A stretch of 64,000 nt of DNA. It comes from Pempheris klunzingeri (taxonomy: Eukaryota > Chordata > Actinopteri > Acropomatiformes > Pempheridae). The stretch lies in NCBI RefSeq assembly GCF_042242105.1, contig NC_092025.1, positions 15,705,656-15,769,655 of the forward strand. The letters are read 5' to 3'. Below, in pieces: positions 49,303-61,348 of this stretch. Within the stretch, counting starts at the first letter, position 1, and the number at the start of each line of letters is the position of its first letter. A program made the translations under genes and the position numbers. Below the pieces are notes generated by a model, which was given only the letters and a program-made list of their open reading frames with translations, was not told the DNA's origin and did no database searches.

Positions 49303-49772
49303 GACATTTTGGGAAATGCGCTTTTTTCACTTTCTTGTCGCATTCATGTCTGTACGATAGCTGGAGCCAGCAGCCGGTTATCTTATCTTAGCATAAAGAG
49401 TGGAAACAGGGGGAAAAAGCTAGCCTGGTTCTGTCCACAAGTAAGATATCTGTCTACCAGTACTTCTAAAACTCACTAGTTAACATACAAAACCAAAGCA
49501 CACAAATGACAATGCGCTATTTTTTGGGTGGACAATAGATGTGTCTGTTGGTCGGACTGTATCTTGGCTCCATCTTGGCTGTTAATTAGTGAGCTTTTAA
49601 TTGGCAGGTTTTGTTTTCTCTGGGCAGAGAGAGGCTGGCTGCTTCTTTATACTGAGCTAAGCTAACTGGCTGATGGCTGTAGTTACATATTCACCCTGCA
49701 GACCTGAAAGTCGTACAAATCTTCTCATCTATGTTGCGGCAAGAAAGCAGATATGCATTTTTCCCAGGACAT
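49303..49772 (+). mobile_element. Foldback-type MITE with terminal inverted arms of about 100-125 bp
   Basis: The left arm starts gacattttgggaaatgcg and runs through 'ttcactttcttgtcgc', 'gctggagccagcagccggttatcttatcttagcataaag' in two parts to about 49398. The right arm (about 49645-49772), read on the opposite strand, gives gtcctgggaaaaatgca, then 'gctttcttgccgc', 'cagccatcagccagttagcttagctcag', 'tataaag'. The arms therefore mirror each other with mismatches and small gaps. There is no coding capacity. A shorter relative is at 27948-28180. Superfamily is not determined because no clear target-site duplication was seen. Confidence 0.8.
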
Positions 49773-51947
49773 GCTTGTTCCTTAAACTTGGACCGGAGTG
49801 TGCCGCGTGTTTGGGCAGTCCACAGCACCAATTTCCCATTACCTCAAATACCAACAAAGCTCTGGTCACAAACTGGGGTTTATCTTCTGCTCACCCCTGC
49901 AAAATGTTGGAAAAGGTTAGGTTTAAAGGGATTAAGGAGGGTTTTTTTCAAATCTTTATTTATTCAAGGAAAGACTGACTTCACATCATGATCCCTTCTC
50001 TGCTCCGCTCTTTCATATATCTCAACTCAGTCATACTTGGGATTTTTCCAGCAGGCTACAACAAAGTCTTCAGCTACTGGCTGCTGAGAGTTTGGGGATT
50101 TGGGGGACTTTGGTGCTATGGATCAAGCTCAACAGCAGTTCTTGCAAGAAACAACTATATTACCTATTTACCTCCCCCGGTGTTCTCCCCTGAGAATTGC
50201 ACTAAGATCAAATCTAACAACCCCCAATTTGGCAGCCACCCCCTGAGACCTCTTGGTGACTGCTGCCTCACTGTTGGGAATGTGAAGTAAAGACAGCAGA
50301 ATAATTGACAGCATAGAAAGACAGACTGTTATTTTATTTCCCTGCACATAAATGGTCTGCACATGATTTCAGCGTTGTGGTAAGGGAATGATTTACCTTC
50401 TTTTGCTAATGCTGAGTCAGGCACATTACTGCTTTTCTGCAGTCTTTTTTTCTCTTTTTCAGACTAGCTGGTTTTTGAGAGGCATATTGAAAATGGAAGT
50501 CAGGTCATATGAGGGATGTGGGGTACAAAATGTTATGTTTCAGTAGAAGAGGACCTGTGAGAATAAGAGGAAATGGTGCTGAGAGAAGAAGTCAGCCGTG
50601 TGGAGGGCTATCTCAAAGGTCCTGCACATCAGACGCCCGTCTGTCTCAGTCGCTCCGTCGAGCCTTTGTGTCCCATCCCTTTCTTGTGGAGTCGTCGTCC
50701 TTTCTTCTCACTTTTAATGCATTTACCATTACGTGCAAACCAACACACGCACACACACACACACTCCGTCTCTGGAGAAATATGACTGCATCATGAAAGA
50801 CACTACAAAGACGCGTAAAATGACTGCCTGTGTCTGTGTGTGTATGCGCATGGCCGTGACTATGGAAAACCTGAGACTATCATCTGGTAAAGGAATAATC
50901 TGTCAGGAATTATCCGCTCTCAGTGCTCTCTCCATCTCTCATTCTGCCTCTCAGCAGTTTTTTAAACCTGAACAGTTTCTGCTGATTTTCTACCAGACTG
51001 TTTGTCTTAGGTTTGTCTGTGCATGTGTGCTTTTTTTTATGCGCAGCGAACTCCAACTGCAGTCCAGACGATTATGCATGTGTGTCACCCGAGCCTTTGT
51101 TAGTCATGCTGTTTTTATTCTCTTTCTCTGCAGCTAAAAAATGTTTTTGGACAGAAAGAGCCAGGCGACTGCTGTTTCCATCAGCAGCCATGTTTGTTCT
51201 AAACTTGCCATATGACTCTTAACTGGAAATTCAGTAGCAGCTGTTCACACAATGGTATTCATTTTTTCCGTTCTTTGCTAGTTTGAAGAATGCAATGCAA
51301 GAATACATGTAGATGAGACTTACATCTTGTCTTTCAGCTAAGGAAGTAAATGGAGTTGCAAGTTCAATTTTCCAAACCCTCCCCATGCCCATGTTGGTTG
51401 CCAGTTCACAATCCGAAAATCTACTGTCGTTCCAGTGGAGCTGTGGATGACAGTAGGAGGCTGTGTTTGTACTGGACATCCCCCAGTGGTTAACATGAGT
51501 GAAACTGAGCATGAAGGAATAAGGACATGGCCAAAGAGCATGCTCAGTACACTATTCCAAGGTTAAATAAAGGTTAATAAAGGTCACCTGGTACTTCGAC
51601 ATACCTGCGATGCAGGGTTACCAACTCGCTTAAAGATACCTCTAAAAGTGTCCAAATTCTTTCAGTTGATGGTTCAAGTAATTGTAGACTTGAGCTGGCA
51701 GCGAATTATTCCTTCTGGATTCAACCAATTCAACAGCGACCCCAGTCTGCTCAGATATTTGCGGTGAAGATTTGTTGACAGTCCGGGTGTGGAAGGGGGG
51801 GGCATTCATGTCTGCTATGAAAGATGAAACATATGGACCTTGTAGAAGAAGTGGATAAAAGTATCGTCTTTTTCCTCCACTGCACAGAAATCACCAGGAA
51901 TGCCTACACTCCATTATTTAACCACAAGGCCGCCGCTAATTGCTTCA

Positions 51948-51978
<31 letters not shown>

Positions 51979-52559
51979 ACATAAGACACCAGCGGTTGGG
52001 AAAAATGAGCAACTGACGTGTCCGGCTGTATTTGATATGGTACAAATGCTTCAATGGGCCTGAATGGTGCGAGTCTCCATTGACCCAAGACAATGAGGAA
52101 GTAACAGCGCAGTTTCCTTGACATCGGTGAGGAAGCTCAGTGACCCCGGGACCAGTGGCATTCCTATTTATATAGCCAAGAAAAACATTGTAACTATCAA
52201 AGCACAGGCAGAGAAGTGTACGACACTTGTAAAATTGTATGACACATGAGTTTGGCTTTTAGCATCGACAAACTCTCATATAGAAACGGAGTAAAATAAC
52301 AGAAATATCCAGTATTTATGATATATGCAATAGTACTGACATACAGTAGATTCATTAACATCTAAACTGAAGGGTAGACCAATGGTTATATTATATGTTG
52401 TGGATATATTGCCACATAATTTTCCATATTGACCAGATTTATTTAAATAAAAGAACTGGAGGTAGGTATATTTGTTGCATTTACGAACATGTTCTTGCAC
52501 AAAAATGACAATATGATTCTTTCTTCTACTTTTGGTTTTCCGTGGAAGTTTCTCTCTTT

Positions 52560-52790
52560 CTGCTCACACACTTGCATATTTTCACACCCAGAAGCTGCCC
52601 ATTGCAGCTTCACTGGAGCAGTTGGGGTTTAAGGAAGCCCTGCACACTTCAGTCTAGTCCAAGTATATTTCGTGATAAAGCTCAGTTCATCCGAGCAATA
52701 TTTGAAGAAATAGGTTTTTGTTGAAGGTCTAGTGACCGAAACGTTAACTTTATCATTAAATGCTTACATAGACCCGACCTGTGGAGAGTC
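52560..52790. repeat. SINE-like or other interspersed repeat fragment
   Basis: The block 'cattgcagcttcactggagcagttggggtttaag' (read in two halves) and the later 'gtctagtgaccgaaacgttaact...attaaatgcttacatagac' look like pieces of widespread fish repeats. The exact family and limits are unknown. Confidence 0.4.
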
Positions 52791-52859
52791 TTTTCTCCCT
52801 AACATGCTGACATGTAACATGTGTTTTACACATTAACTCTTAGTCGTACTAATGATGTG

Positions 52860-53150
52860 GCAATTTGCTGGTCATTTGCCTTCTACTCCGGTCAAGACGG
52901 AAATATCACAACAACGATAAGATGGATTGCCATTAAAGTTTTGTACAGACATTTTTTTTCTCCAGAGGATGAAGCTTGCTGCCTGATTCCCCCGATTGTT
53001 CCTCAATGAGTTGACATTTCTGGTTTTTACAGAAATATTGGTTGGATGACCATTCAGTTTGGACCAGATATCGTGTCCTTTTACCAACTTTGGTAATCCT
53101 CTGACTTTTTATCAAGAGCTGCTAACATGGCTGTACTCCCATGAATTTCT
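52860..53150 (-). repeat. Copy of the 37390 repeat family in opposite orientation
   Basis: On the opposite strand, 52919-52950 reads 'gtctgtacaaaactttaatggcaatccatc', which matches 'gtctgtaccgaatttcatggcaatccat' at about 37600 (read in parts). Flanking text, 'ccagaggatgaa' here and 'tcttctggggacca' near 37722 there, is also related. Confidence 0.5.
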
Positions 53151-55627
53151 GGTATTTTCACGGCTGTGTCCAACAGTTTCAATAATTCACACCCACATCA
53201 CACAAAGGTCAGCCCGGTGTGCAGAAGTGAGACAGCAGGCAAGGTTTGAACTTTTCTCTCTTGCTCTTATTTTTTCTGTCTCTTTTCCTGCAAAAACAAA
53301 CACAACACTGGATGCCCTTCAGTAGAGACTGTCTGAAAATATGCGCTGTTATTCCCATATTTAAATGGTTATGCATATACTCCCTGTGGCTGTTCATAAA
53401 CTCTCCGATGTGGCCAGACAACACATTGTACAAACTTGGTCTTTTCTAGAAACACCCAGCCCTTATTCTTGGTAAATACATGTCGCATGTTCTATCAGTG
53501 AAGGAAAAGTGCCTGAAGTGTTTTATCAATCCAGACATCAAAGGTTGAGCGGCCAGAGAACATCAAATGAAGAACAGCATTTCAGCTGCTAAAAAATAGA
53601 ATGAGTGGTTGAAGTGAAACGGAGAGGCTGTAGAGCTGGAGGGTACAGCTCTACAGCTTGAAAGCTGGATTTTGAGAACGTACCAGAGCCTGTGATGATA
53701 TGTGGCAAGTGGCGAGGAGTCAAGGAGGTAGAAAATAGGCTGTGACCTAGGAGGCAGGGAATATAAAATCAAGGGATCTGTATGTTCCATTAGAGGTCTT
53801 TGGGTTGGGAGATAGAGGAGATTGGAGGTACTGTAAGTACATTAATGTGAAAGGGGGGAATTGGGAGTGCAGGACTATGGAAAGGAGAAGTTTTGTCTGT
53901 TCTATCAATTACATTTCTGGAATGTGTCTCTGGGAGCGTGGCTGTCTGAGCGGGAGGAGGGGTCAACCAGCCTAAAATGATAGAATAAACAGACCAAAAG
54001 TGGGAGGTTTGGGGTGAAAGCAGGAGTTCTGGGGGAGATATTGCTGACTTGGGAGCCCAAATAATGAGACTGAAAGAGAGGAGAGGGAGAGAAGGCGAGC
54101 GGAGAAGATCAGGAGAGCGAGGAGAGCAAGAGGATGCAAGAAGTGAGAGGGGGGATGAGGGGGATGAAAGAATAATAAGGGAAGGGAGAGAGGACACAGA
54201 GGAGAGAGGAGGATGGGGGTAGTCAGAGAAAAAGAAAATCAGAGGAAGACAGGACGCGGATTAGGGATGTGGAGGAGGAGGAGAAAGAGGAGGGGAACAA
54301 AACCGAAAGGCTCTTTAGGTTCTCCGGGATCCTGAGGTTTTATGTCTGTTCTCCCTCTAGTTCCGATGGTTGTTACATAACTGGAAAAGACTGCTGAAAA
54401 GTTAGATTGTATATGTTCTGTCTGCCAAAACCAACACACCACAGCCAGCAACCAGCCAGCTCATCTGCTGTACACAGAGAGAGTGCAGGCCCTGACCAAT
54501 ATTGATGCGGCTAATAACACATAACAGTATGACTTTTCCATCACATCACACTGTGCTGAGGAGCTTCAGCGGGTGAAGCTTTGCTGTCATTTTTTAAGTT
54601 TTGCATTAAACAGTCATTTCACAGCAGCCGAAGGGGAAGATTACAGCATACGATAATGACATCAAGCTGCTTAAATTGTGTTGTGGCAGGTCACACTTTC
54701 CACAGCGAGAAGCGTGATGAGCATTTTTATGTGAGGGGCTATTGTTTGCTGAAGCACTTTTCCACTTATGTTGTTTAGATTGTTCAACAGTTCATCTTGT
54801 TTCTGTGTGGTAGACCTTTATTTACAGTCTGTCATCCGTTGTTTGTCAGCGTTAAATCTGTAACATTCCCATGAGGGCTTGAATCCTCAAAAATAATCAC
54901 TATTTGCTTCATTTAGTATTCTTCGGCTTTGTTTGTGGCATAGTTACAAGAAAAAAGAAAAAGATTATTTTTTTCCTTAGAAAATCCCAATTCAGTTTAG
55001 ACTTTGCACCAGACGTAGCCCACCATTCATGGCGGACAGATCATGTGACAGCAGTGGAGGTACCCCCGTCAACGCTCCTGCTCCCCAGTTACTGAGAGGT
55101 CAGGCTGATGCACATCTGGCATTTCCTGTTTCCTCTCCTCCATATGCCCCCGAGTGGTAGCCACACACACACAATGAAGAACACTTAGACATCTGTGCCC
55201 ATATGAAGTTATTGTATAACAGCATAAGAATGAACTCACACACACACACACACTCACACACACACACATGGTCCAACAGGTATTCCTGTTCCATACTCAA
55301 ATGTTTCCATTGGATTGTAAAAACTTCCAGCTGGTATAGACTTGTTAGAGAGAGAAGAGAGAAGGGGGAGGTGGTGGCAGAAAAACCAGAAAATAGAATG
55401 AAGAGTACTGGTGAGGACAGAGAGTAAGAATGAATGAGATTAAGAGCAACTAATAAAGAGACTGAAGGCTGAGAGAGAAGAGGAGAGCCAGACAGAAAGG
55501 CTGAAGGTGGAAGACAAAAAGGAGCAGAGAAGAGGAAGGGGGAGACAAACGCTGCATCTCACAGAGCTGACAAACACTTTCCACTCCTGTGGATGCTGTG
55601 CAGCATGAGGACTGTGCGAGTATGAGA

Positions 55628-55659
<32 letters not shown>

Positions 55660-56523
55660 GCATCCAAAGCCATAGGCAAGATGGGGGGACAGAATGGTGC
55701 CGTATGGTTTTCATAACTAGCCCCCCCCCCCAACCCGTCAACCCCTCCAGCCTTTCCTTATACACTCACACACTTTACCAGCCCCCTCTTCCAAAAACAC
55801 ACAATTCTTTTTCCTCTACGTAGCCCCCCCCCTCCCTCCCCTTCCACCCTCCCCCATCTTTTTCTCTTTCTGAGGTTCAGTCAGAAAGCCAGCTCTGCAG
55901 AGGCAAGAAAGCCCCAGCAGGATCAGATACAGGAGAGGGTTTCTGTCACTGAAGTTCATCAGATTCATATGTGGACTCTACTGAACACTTTTGGACTTAG
56001 CAGAAAGGCAGATTGCTCCATTCAGCCTATTTTGAACCCTGCAGGTACTTCACTGGACTGTATTTGGGACTGTACTGGACTCACGTGGACTTTTCTGGGG
56101 GATTCCACTGGACTGCATTGGTTTTTTATTGTTTTTATATAGGATCTGGTGAAATTTTTAGCAGTGCTGACAGTTTGCTGATGAATGGAGTTTGACTGAT
56201 TCTGCATTGTAGAGCTATTTGTCTATTAAGAGCTTGGGCAATCCAAGGTAAATTAAGGTAATCCGATGTCAGTTTTGGATTCATCTGCCTGAGATTACTT
56301 TGAGCAAAAGGTCAATCAGACCAGATTATTTATTTAAATACACTAACAGGATAGAGAAAGTATAGCAAGCCTGGTTTGGCAAGTTTCAGTTAGTTAAATT
56401 AATTGAAGTGGGTCAGGTTTATTTGGATAAGAAGCCAGAAAAAATAGAAAAACTTTTATTAGGTTTTTTATTTCGACAGTAAGGTCGGGGTACTCATTTG
56501 AATGTTGGCCTAGTTTTGACCTC

Positions 56524-59500
56524 ATGTCTTGGTGGAGGATGCAAAAGACCATCAGGAGCAGTAGCAGCTGCAGCAGCATGAGTCTCCTGTGTGTCCTGTG
56601 GCTGCTGATGGTCTGTGCGGCTCCTGGAAGCCGAGGCCAGAGGCTGAGGGAGGCGGAGGGGGAGCAGCCAGCAGCCGGGGCTCAGCTGGCGGAGAGAGAC
56701 GCACTCTGCCACCAGGAGGGATGCTACACTGTCTTCCTCCAGAAGAGAACCTTCAGGGAGGCTGGGCGGAGCTGCCGGGAGCGAGGTGGGACCCTGGCAA
56801 CGATGCATACCCACGAGGCAGCGGGTGTGGTCCACGAGCTGCTGTCGGCCATCGAGGCTCAGGGGACCAGAACGAGGTTTCGGCTGTGGATCGGGCTGCA
56901 CAGACCACCGCGCCAGTGTTCATCCACACGACCACTCAGAGGATTCGTCTGGGTCACAGGCAAATACTCAGCTTTTTGACCTTTGACCCTGATTTTGATC
57001 TTCATATCAGACATTGTGTCGGATTTTAATAACTGAGCTCAGACAAAATAAGTGTTAAGCACATAATTAAGTATTCACGTCTTTTAAAGGTCACAGCACT
57101 CATAGCTAATGTGAAAAATGTTTTGGCGTGCTGTGATCTAATGGAAAATCTGTCATATAACTGAGACTAATGCTGTTAAAAAATCATTAGTTAGTTAATT
57201 ACCTACTTGATTAAATTGGTTCTGGCAGCATTTGCAGCCTAACATATAAAAAACTAAATCAACCAATGCTGGATTCAGGCCTATTTTACTATATATGTTT
57301 TAGTTAAACACATGTGGACCTGTGATACAACAATTACCTAAACATTCATGAACTCAATTTGATTCAGTACTTACAAACAATAGGCCTATTTCAGTAATGC
57401 TACTCCCACACACACATATCAATTGCATCAAAAGCTAATTATCTACTTTTAGACTATGGTGTTAAACCCTTGTGTTGGCCCTGAACTCTAACCTCTCTCT
57501 TTGGTACCTGAGCCAGCCTCCAGAGCTCTGCACTGACTGGATGGTAATTGCATTAACTACTTTTGTTTCACAGAGACGGCGCTGGCGCGACAGAGGAAGC
57601 TCAATCCCTTTTTGACCCCATTGCTACCTCTCAGCCTGATTTAGTCATTACACAAACCTCACCCACTAAAAACCAGATGGAATTTTTATCACTGAAAGTG
57701 TCTGCCTTGGTCTTCAGTCGGAAAAGACTATAAATTTTCAAGAGTTATGTTGCCAGCTTAGTTGTTTTTTATCATCTGCAAAGATTTAAAGGATTTGGTT
57801 TATCCAAGTTAAAGAAAAATTCTCACTTTTGCCCAGTGCTACCTAAGAAAACAGATAGTTTTGGCTTCATTTCACCAGGGTTTGATGTAGAGTGATTTGT
57901 ATGCATTGCTCACAGCACTGAACAAATACAAATTCAACAGTGTGTCAAGAAATCATGCCCTGGTCAGTTATAAACTTCACTGTGGGGGAATTTGCCATTT
58001 ACTGTCAGGTCGTTATGATGTTCATAAAAGAACAACTCATCTGTAAAACTACAACCCAGAGATTGCAATGGAAAATCTTACCATTTGAATGTTATTGCAA
58101 CAAAAATATGAGGTGTCCTTAAAGTCCATATGTGTGGAATTCAAAAATGGGGGATTTTTCTGACCTGGTCCTGTTCTTTATTTTCTAACACAGGAGACCA
58201 GGATGGCCAGTTCACCAACTGGCTCCGTGAAGACACCCCTGGGACTTGTGCGGCCCCTCGCTGTGTGGCCATGACCGTCCACACATCTGAGAGCGGACGT
58301 GAGAGCAGCGACAATTACCGGTGGCTCGATGGCTCCTGCGCACTGCCACTGGATGGGTACGTTTGCCAGTACAACTACAAGGGAATGTGTCCGCCACTGG
58401 AGGACGAGGGCAGAGGTCCAGCTGTTTACACCACCCCGTTTCACCTTGTCAGCACCCTGCTGACTCACGTGCCCTATGGGTCTGTAGCTACTGTGTACTG
58501 CCCTGCAGACAGCTCAGACCCAGATGCTCCTGTTGAGCAGACAGTACTGTGCATGGAGAGGGATGACGAGACAGTGGGCTGGTCCAGGGATGCCCCGCTC
58601 TGCTCGTCCGAAGCGGCTCCACAGAACCAGGACTGGTGTAGCGGGGACCACAAATGTGAGCAGTACTGTGAGAACACAGACACAGACTACTACTGTTACT
58701 GCTCTGAGGGCTTTATACTACACGAGGACGGGTACAGCTGCGAGCCCGACCCCGTGAGCCCAACTGACAGCCCTGAGTTATCCTCTGACTCCGCCGGTCC
58801 CACTGACCAGCCCCAGATTAAAGAGGTCTGTGTGAAGATGGGGTGTGAGTACGACTGTGTGGAGACATCTCGGGGCATCCGTTGCACATGTCCCCCTGGC
58901 TACCAGATGGGTCCAGATGGCCGCAGGTGTTCTGATGTAGACGAATGTCAACAGCAACCCTGCCCGCAACTCTGTGTCAACATCCCAGGCACCTTCCACT
59001 GCACCTGCCACTCAGGGTACCAGCCAGATGACGAGGGCGAGTGCGTGGACGTCGACGAGTGCCTCGATGAGGGCAGCTGCGAGGGCAAATGTGAGAACAC
59101 AGTGGGGTCCTTCACGTGTCTGTGTAACCCCGGGTACAAGACGGGCAGTGAAGGAGAGTGTGTAGATGTAGATGAGTGTGTGGGGGAGTCGCCCTGCCAG
59201 CAGCAGTGTCTCAACTATATGGGAGGGTACCAGTGTTATTGTGACAATGGCTATGACCTGCAGGCTGATGGACTTACCTGCCAGCCCTCGCCCGATGACG
59301 AAGAATACTCCACTCTGACCCCTGACCCCAGTGACGCCGCTCACGTGCCTGACTTAGACCCTAACCATGATAATCCTTGGTCCACCTCATTCACCCCGGA
59401 CCCAAACTTTGAAGCTGACACTAACTTTGACGCTGACTGGCTGACAGAGGCCCCTGAGGGTCTCTCCCCTGACATGGCTCATGGGTCGGATAATCACCTG

Positions 59501-59947
59501 AACCAATGGGATGCCATATCACCAAGGCGATATCAGACAGCCCCATCCCCAACCCAGAAAGACACCACAGGCAATGAAATTGGCAACGAGGCTGAAGCTA
59601 AGACAGGAGGTAAAGAAGCTAGTAGTGAGGATGGAGCTGGGACCGCAAACGGGTCGGCCACTGGGACTGAGGAGGAGGAAGGATCTAAGACGGATAGTAC
59701 GGAGGATGTAAATGGCACGGAGGGGGTAGGGGCTGGATCTGCTGCAGGTAAACGGAAGCACGACAAGAGCTGGCTACTGGTGGCCCTGCTGGTGCCTCTG
59801 TGTGTGTTCCTCGTAGTGATGCTGGCTCTGGGGATAGTCTACTGTACCAGCTGTGCTGTGGACAAGAGCCTGAGCTTCTCAGACTGCTATCGCTGGATAC
59901 TCCCCACAACGCCTCCTGACAGAAGGAACGGCAAAACCCAAGCATGA
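56524..59947 (+). CDS. cd248: Endosialin (CD248), type I transmembrane C-type lectin/EGF receptor, 728 codons
   Basis: CD248 is a surface glycoprotein of pericytes and stromal fibroblasts in the thrombomodulin/CD93 family. There are two coding exons: 56524-56959 and 58194-59947. In order: signal peptide (SLLCVLWLLMVCAAPGS), C-type lectin-like domain (CHQEGCYTVFLQ ... GFVWVTGDQDGQFTNW ... YRWLDGSCALPLDGYVCQYN), a Sushi-like region (AVYTTPFHLVSTLL...GSVATVYCPA...GWSRDAPLC), five EGF modules, an acidic Thr/Glu-rich stalk, a membrane segment (SWLLVALLVPLCVFLVVMLA and onward) and a short tail with SDCYRWILP. The membrane and tail sequence nearly match human CD248, which separates it from CD93, thrombomodulin and CLEC14A. 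Human CD248 has 757 residues and one exon. The ATG at 56578, with A at -3, gives a more typical signal peptide than 56524 and may be the true start. Poly(A) signal: 60178-60183. Confidence 0.92.
56960..58193 (+). other. cd248: GC-AG intron inside the cd248 lectin domain
   Basis: The only junction that keeps the conserved ...VWV-TG-DQD... sequence joins ACAG at 56959 to GAGACCAG at 58194. The intron then begins gcaaat and ends acacag. The donor context CAG|GCAAAT fits the known GC-donor pattern. The nearby GT (at 56953) would shift the frame. Nothing else was recognised in the 1.23 kb. Confidence 0.8.
58631..59284 (+). other. cd248: Five EGF modules of cd248, the last three calcium-binding
   Basis: EGF1 starts DWCSGDHKCEQYC (about 58631). 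EGF2 starts EVCVKMGCEYDC (about 58825). EGF3, EGF4 and EGF5 start DVDECQQQPC, DVDECLDEGSC and DVDECVGESPC (about 58936, 59048 and 59165). The D-x-D-E-C openings are the calcium-binding EGF signature. Each module shows six cysteines and a C-x-C...G-Y/F-x-x-x-x-G-x-x-C ending. Confidence 0.9.
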
Positions 59948-60177
59948 ACCCTAAACTAAACAGACACAGGTGCATGCACACAAACATGCACACGCAGATG
60001 TGTCTGAACGCCCAGCTGTTTGTTAACAGTTCTTTTGTGGTGCAGGCTTGGTCACTAAAACTATCATTTGGATTTAGTACAGCTGACCAGCTCTCTCATT
60101 CATCAAGGAAAACTTAAATATTTTCTGTTGCACACCCTTTGTAAATATTTCACTATCTCATCATGTTTTTAGACTTC

Positions 60178-60183
60178 AATAAA
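60178..60183 (+). terminator. cd248: cd248 polyadenylation signal
   Basis: AATAAA lies about 230 bases after the stop codon at 59945-59947. Confidence 0.65.
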
Positions 60184-60530
60184 ACCAAGAAACTGATGAA
60201 ATGCTGTGTGGTTTGTCCAATCCAGGTTATAAAAAAACATCTAACCAAAGGAATGAATAAATTTAAGTGTGAGTGTAAAAATGTGTGTAAATACAGATGC
60301 TCATTTACCTAAAGCCAAATGTTCACTTTCAACTAGAGTAAAAAGGGGGAGGGGGAGGAGATGAAGGGGTGGGGTCGGAGAAGGAGGAGGAGGAGACTAT
60401 TGAGGGTAAGGGGAAAAAATTACCCACAAGTGTCACAACTTCCGGTAGTGTGACCAATGTTAATTACCAATGTTGAGGGTGTGAACAGGATCTATGATGC
60501 TGAGGTATCTTCGAGTATGGAAAAGATTTC

Positions 60531-60612
60531 CGACGAGGATGGGATTCGAACCCACGCGTGCAGAGCACAATGGATTAGCAGTCCATCGCCTTAACCACTC
60601 GGCCACCTCGTC
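60531..60612 (-). tRNA. tRNA-Ser, anticodon GCU
   Basis: On the - strand the sequence begins GACGAGGTGGCCGAGTGG and ends ATCCTCGTC plus G. It forms a 7-bp acceptor stem, a D arm starting TGGCCGAGTGGTTAAGGC, anticodon loop CTGCTAA with anticodon GCT (genomic 60577-60579), a long variable arm, and a T arm with GTTCGAATC. The long variable arm and G discriminator are the serine-tRNA hallmarks. There is no intron and no encoded CCA. A run of four T for polymerase III termination lies about seven bases downstream (60521-60524 on the genomic strand as AAAA). Confidence 0.96.
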
Positions 60613-60793
60613 CCGTCTGCCCTGCGTGTGGAGACATTGGTAATTATTGATGGCTGCATGAGCGTACTACTCTGAATTGTTTGTGTGTGTCTTGTGACTT
60701 TGTTTTACACGTTGAAAGGACGTTTTTCAAGCTAACTCATATATCGAATTACGACTTGACGTGTGTCGAAAAGTCCGACGCAGCTGCTTCATG

Positions 60794-60852
60794 ATTGGTT
60801 CGTGTTTCTGTCGACCACAATATTCGCTCTGTGATTGGTTGAGGGGCGGGGC
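60794..60852 (+). promoter_or_regulatory. dpp3: dpp3 promoter elements: two inverted CCAAT boxes and a GC box
   Basis: ATTGG occurs at 60794-60798 and 60834-60838, exactly 40 bases apart. A GC box (GGGGCGGGGC) lies at 60843-60852. A donor site (AATACAAG|gtaac) at 60929/60930 closes a likely first, non-coding exon. There is no TATA box. This is a typical housekeeping-gene promoter layout (NF-Y plus Sp1-type sites). Binding is inferred from motifs. Confidence 0.65.
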
Positions 60853-61348
60853 TAACGCTGAATGAATACAGGAAGTGTACAGCGTGAGACTGCAATTTGA
60901 CGTTCGCCGGAGCTATTGAAGAATACAAGGTAACAAGCTGTTAACTTGGTATCCACCTTTATACCTCTCGAGATGAACTTAATATCAGCTAATCACACTT
61001 AGGAATTGGTTGCATAGTATTTGCGACTTAATGGTTTGCCTGGTTGTGTGTTTAAATGCTCCAATCACTTAGCAGCCTGCTTAGCACGCACGCTAGTAGC
61101 TAGCGTCACATTGAGTTAGCTGTTTGAAGTAGCCTATAGACTAAACGTAGTAATTTTGCAGTATTTACTTAAACATGCAGTTTTGATGTTGCCCTGCTGT
61201 TAGTATGCAGCTAATTTAAACGGGGTGCGGAAGACATTGCTTTCGGCGTAGATTCACTTTAATTAAATCAATAATTGTTCAATAGAAAATGAAACAGAAA
61301 AACTGGCTTCTCTAATTTTAGGAGATCGCTTCCTCTTGAATCTGAGCC

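Larger units (their letters stand above)
48346..55860. other. Gene-poor, repeat-rich interval between rce1 and cd248
   Basis: No exon with credible splice sites and recognisable product was found in these 7.5 kb. The interval contains (GT)n tracts at about 48390-48471, 48589-48612 and 51951-51978, a foldback MITE (49303-49772), SINE-like and other interspersed fragments (52520-53200), a purine-rich stretch at about 53800-54300, and a C-homopolymer region near 55720-55732. Confidence 0.6.

Noticed and set aside
50509-51222. Several overlapping short open frames in the rce1-cd248 interval
   Set aside because: No frame continues across credible introns and none resembles a known protein; the interval is repeat-rich.
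48346-56000. Search for retroviral, LTR or Polinton-like remains
   Set aside because: No capsid, polymerase, integrase or envelope-like reading was recognised and no long direct terminal repeats were seen; only small DNA-transposon and SINE-like repeats were found.
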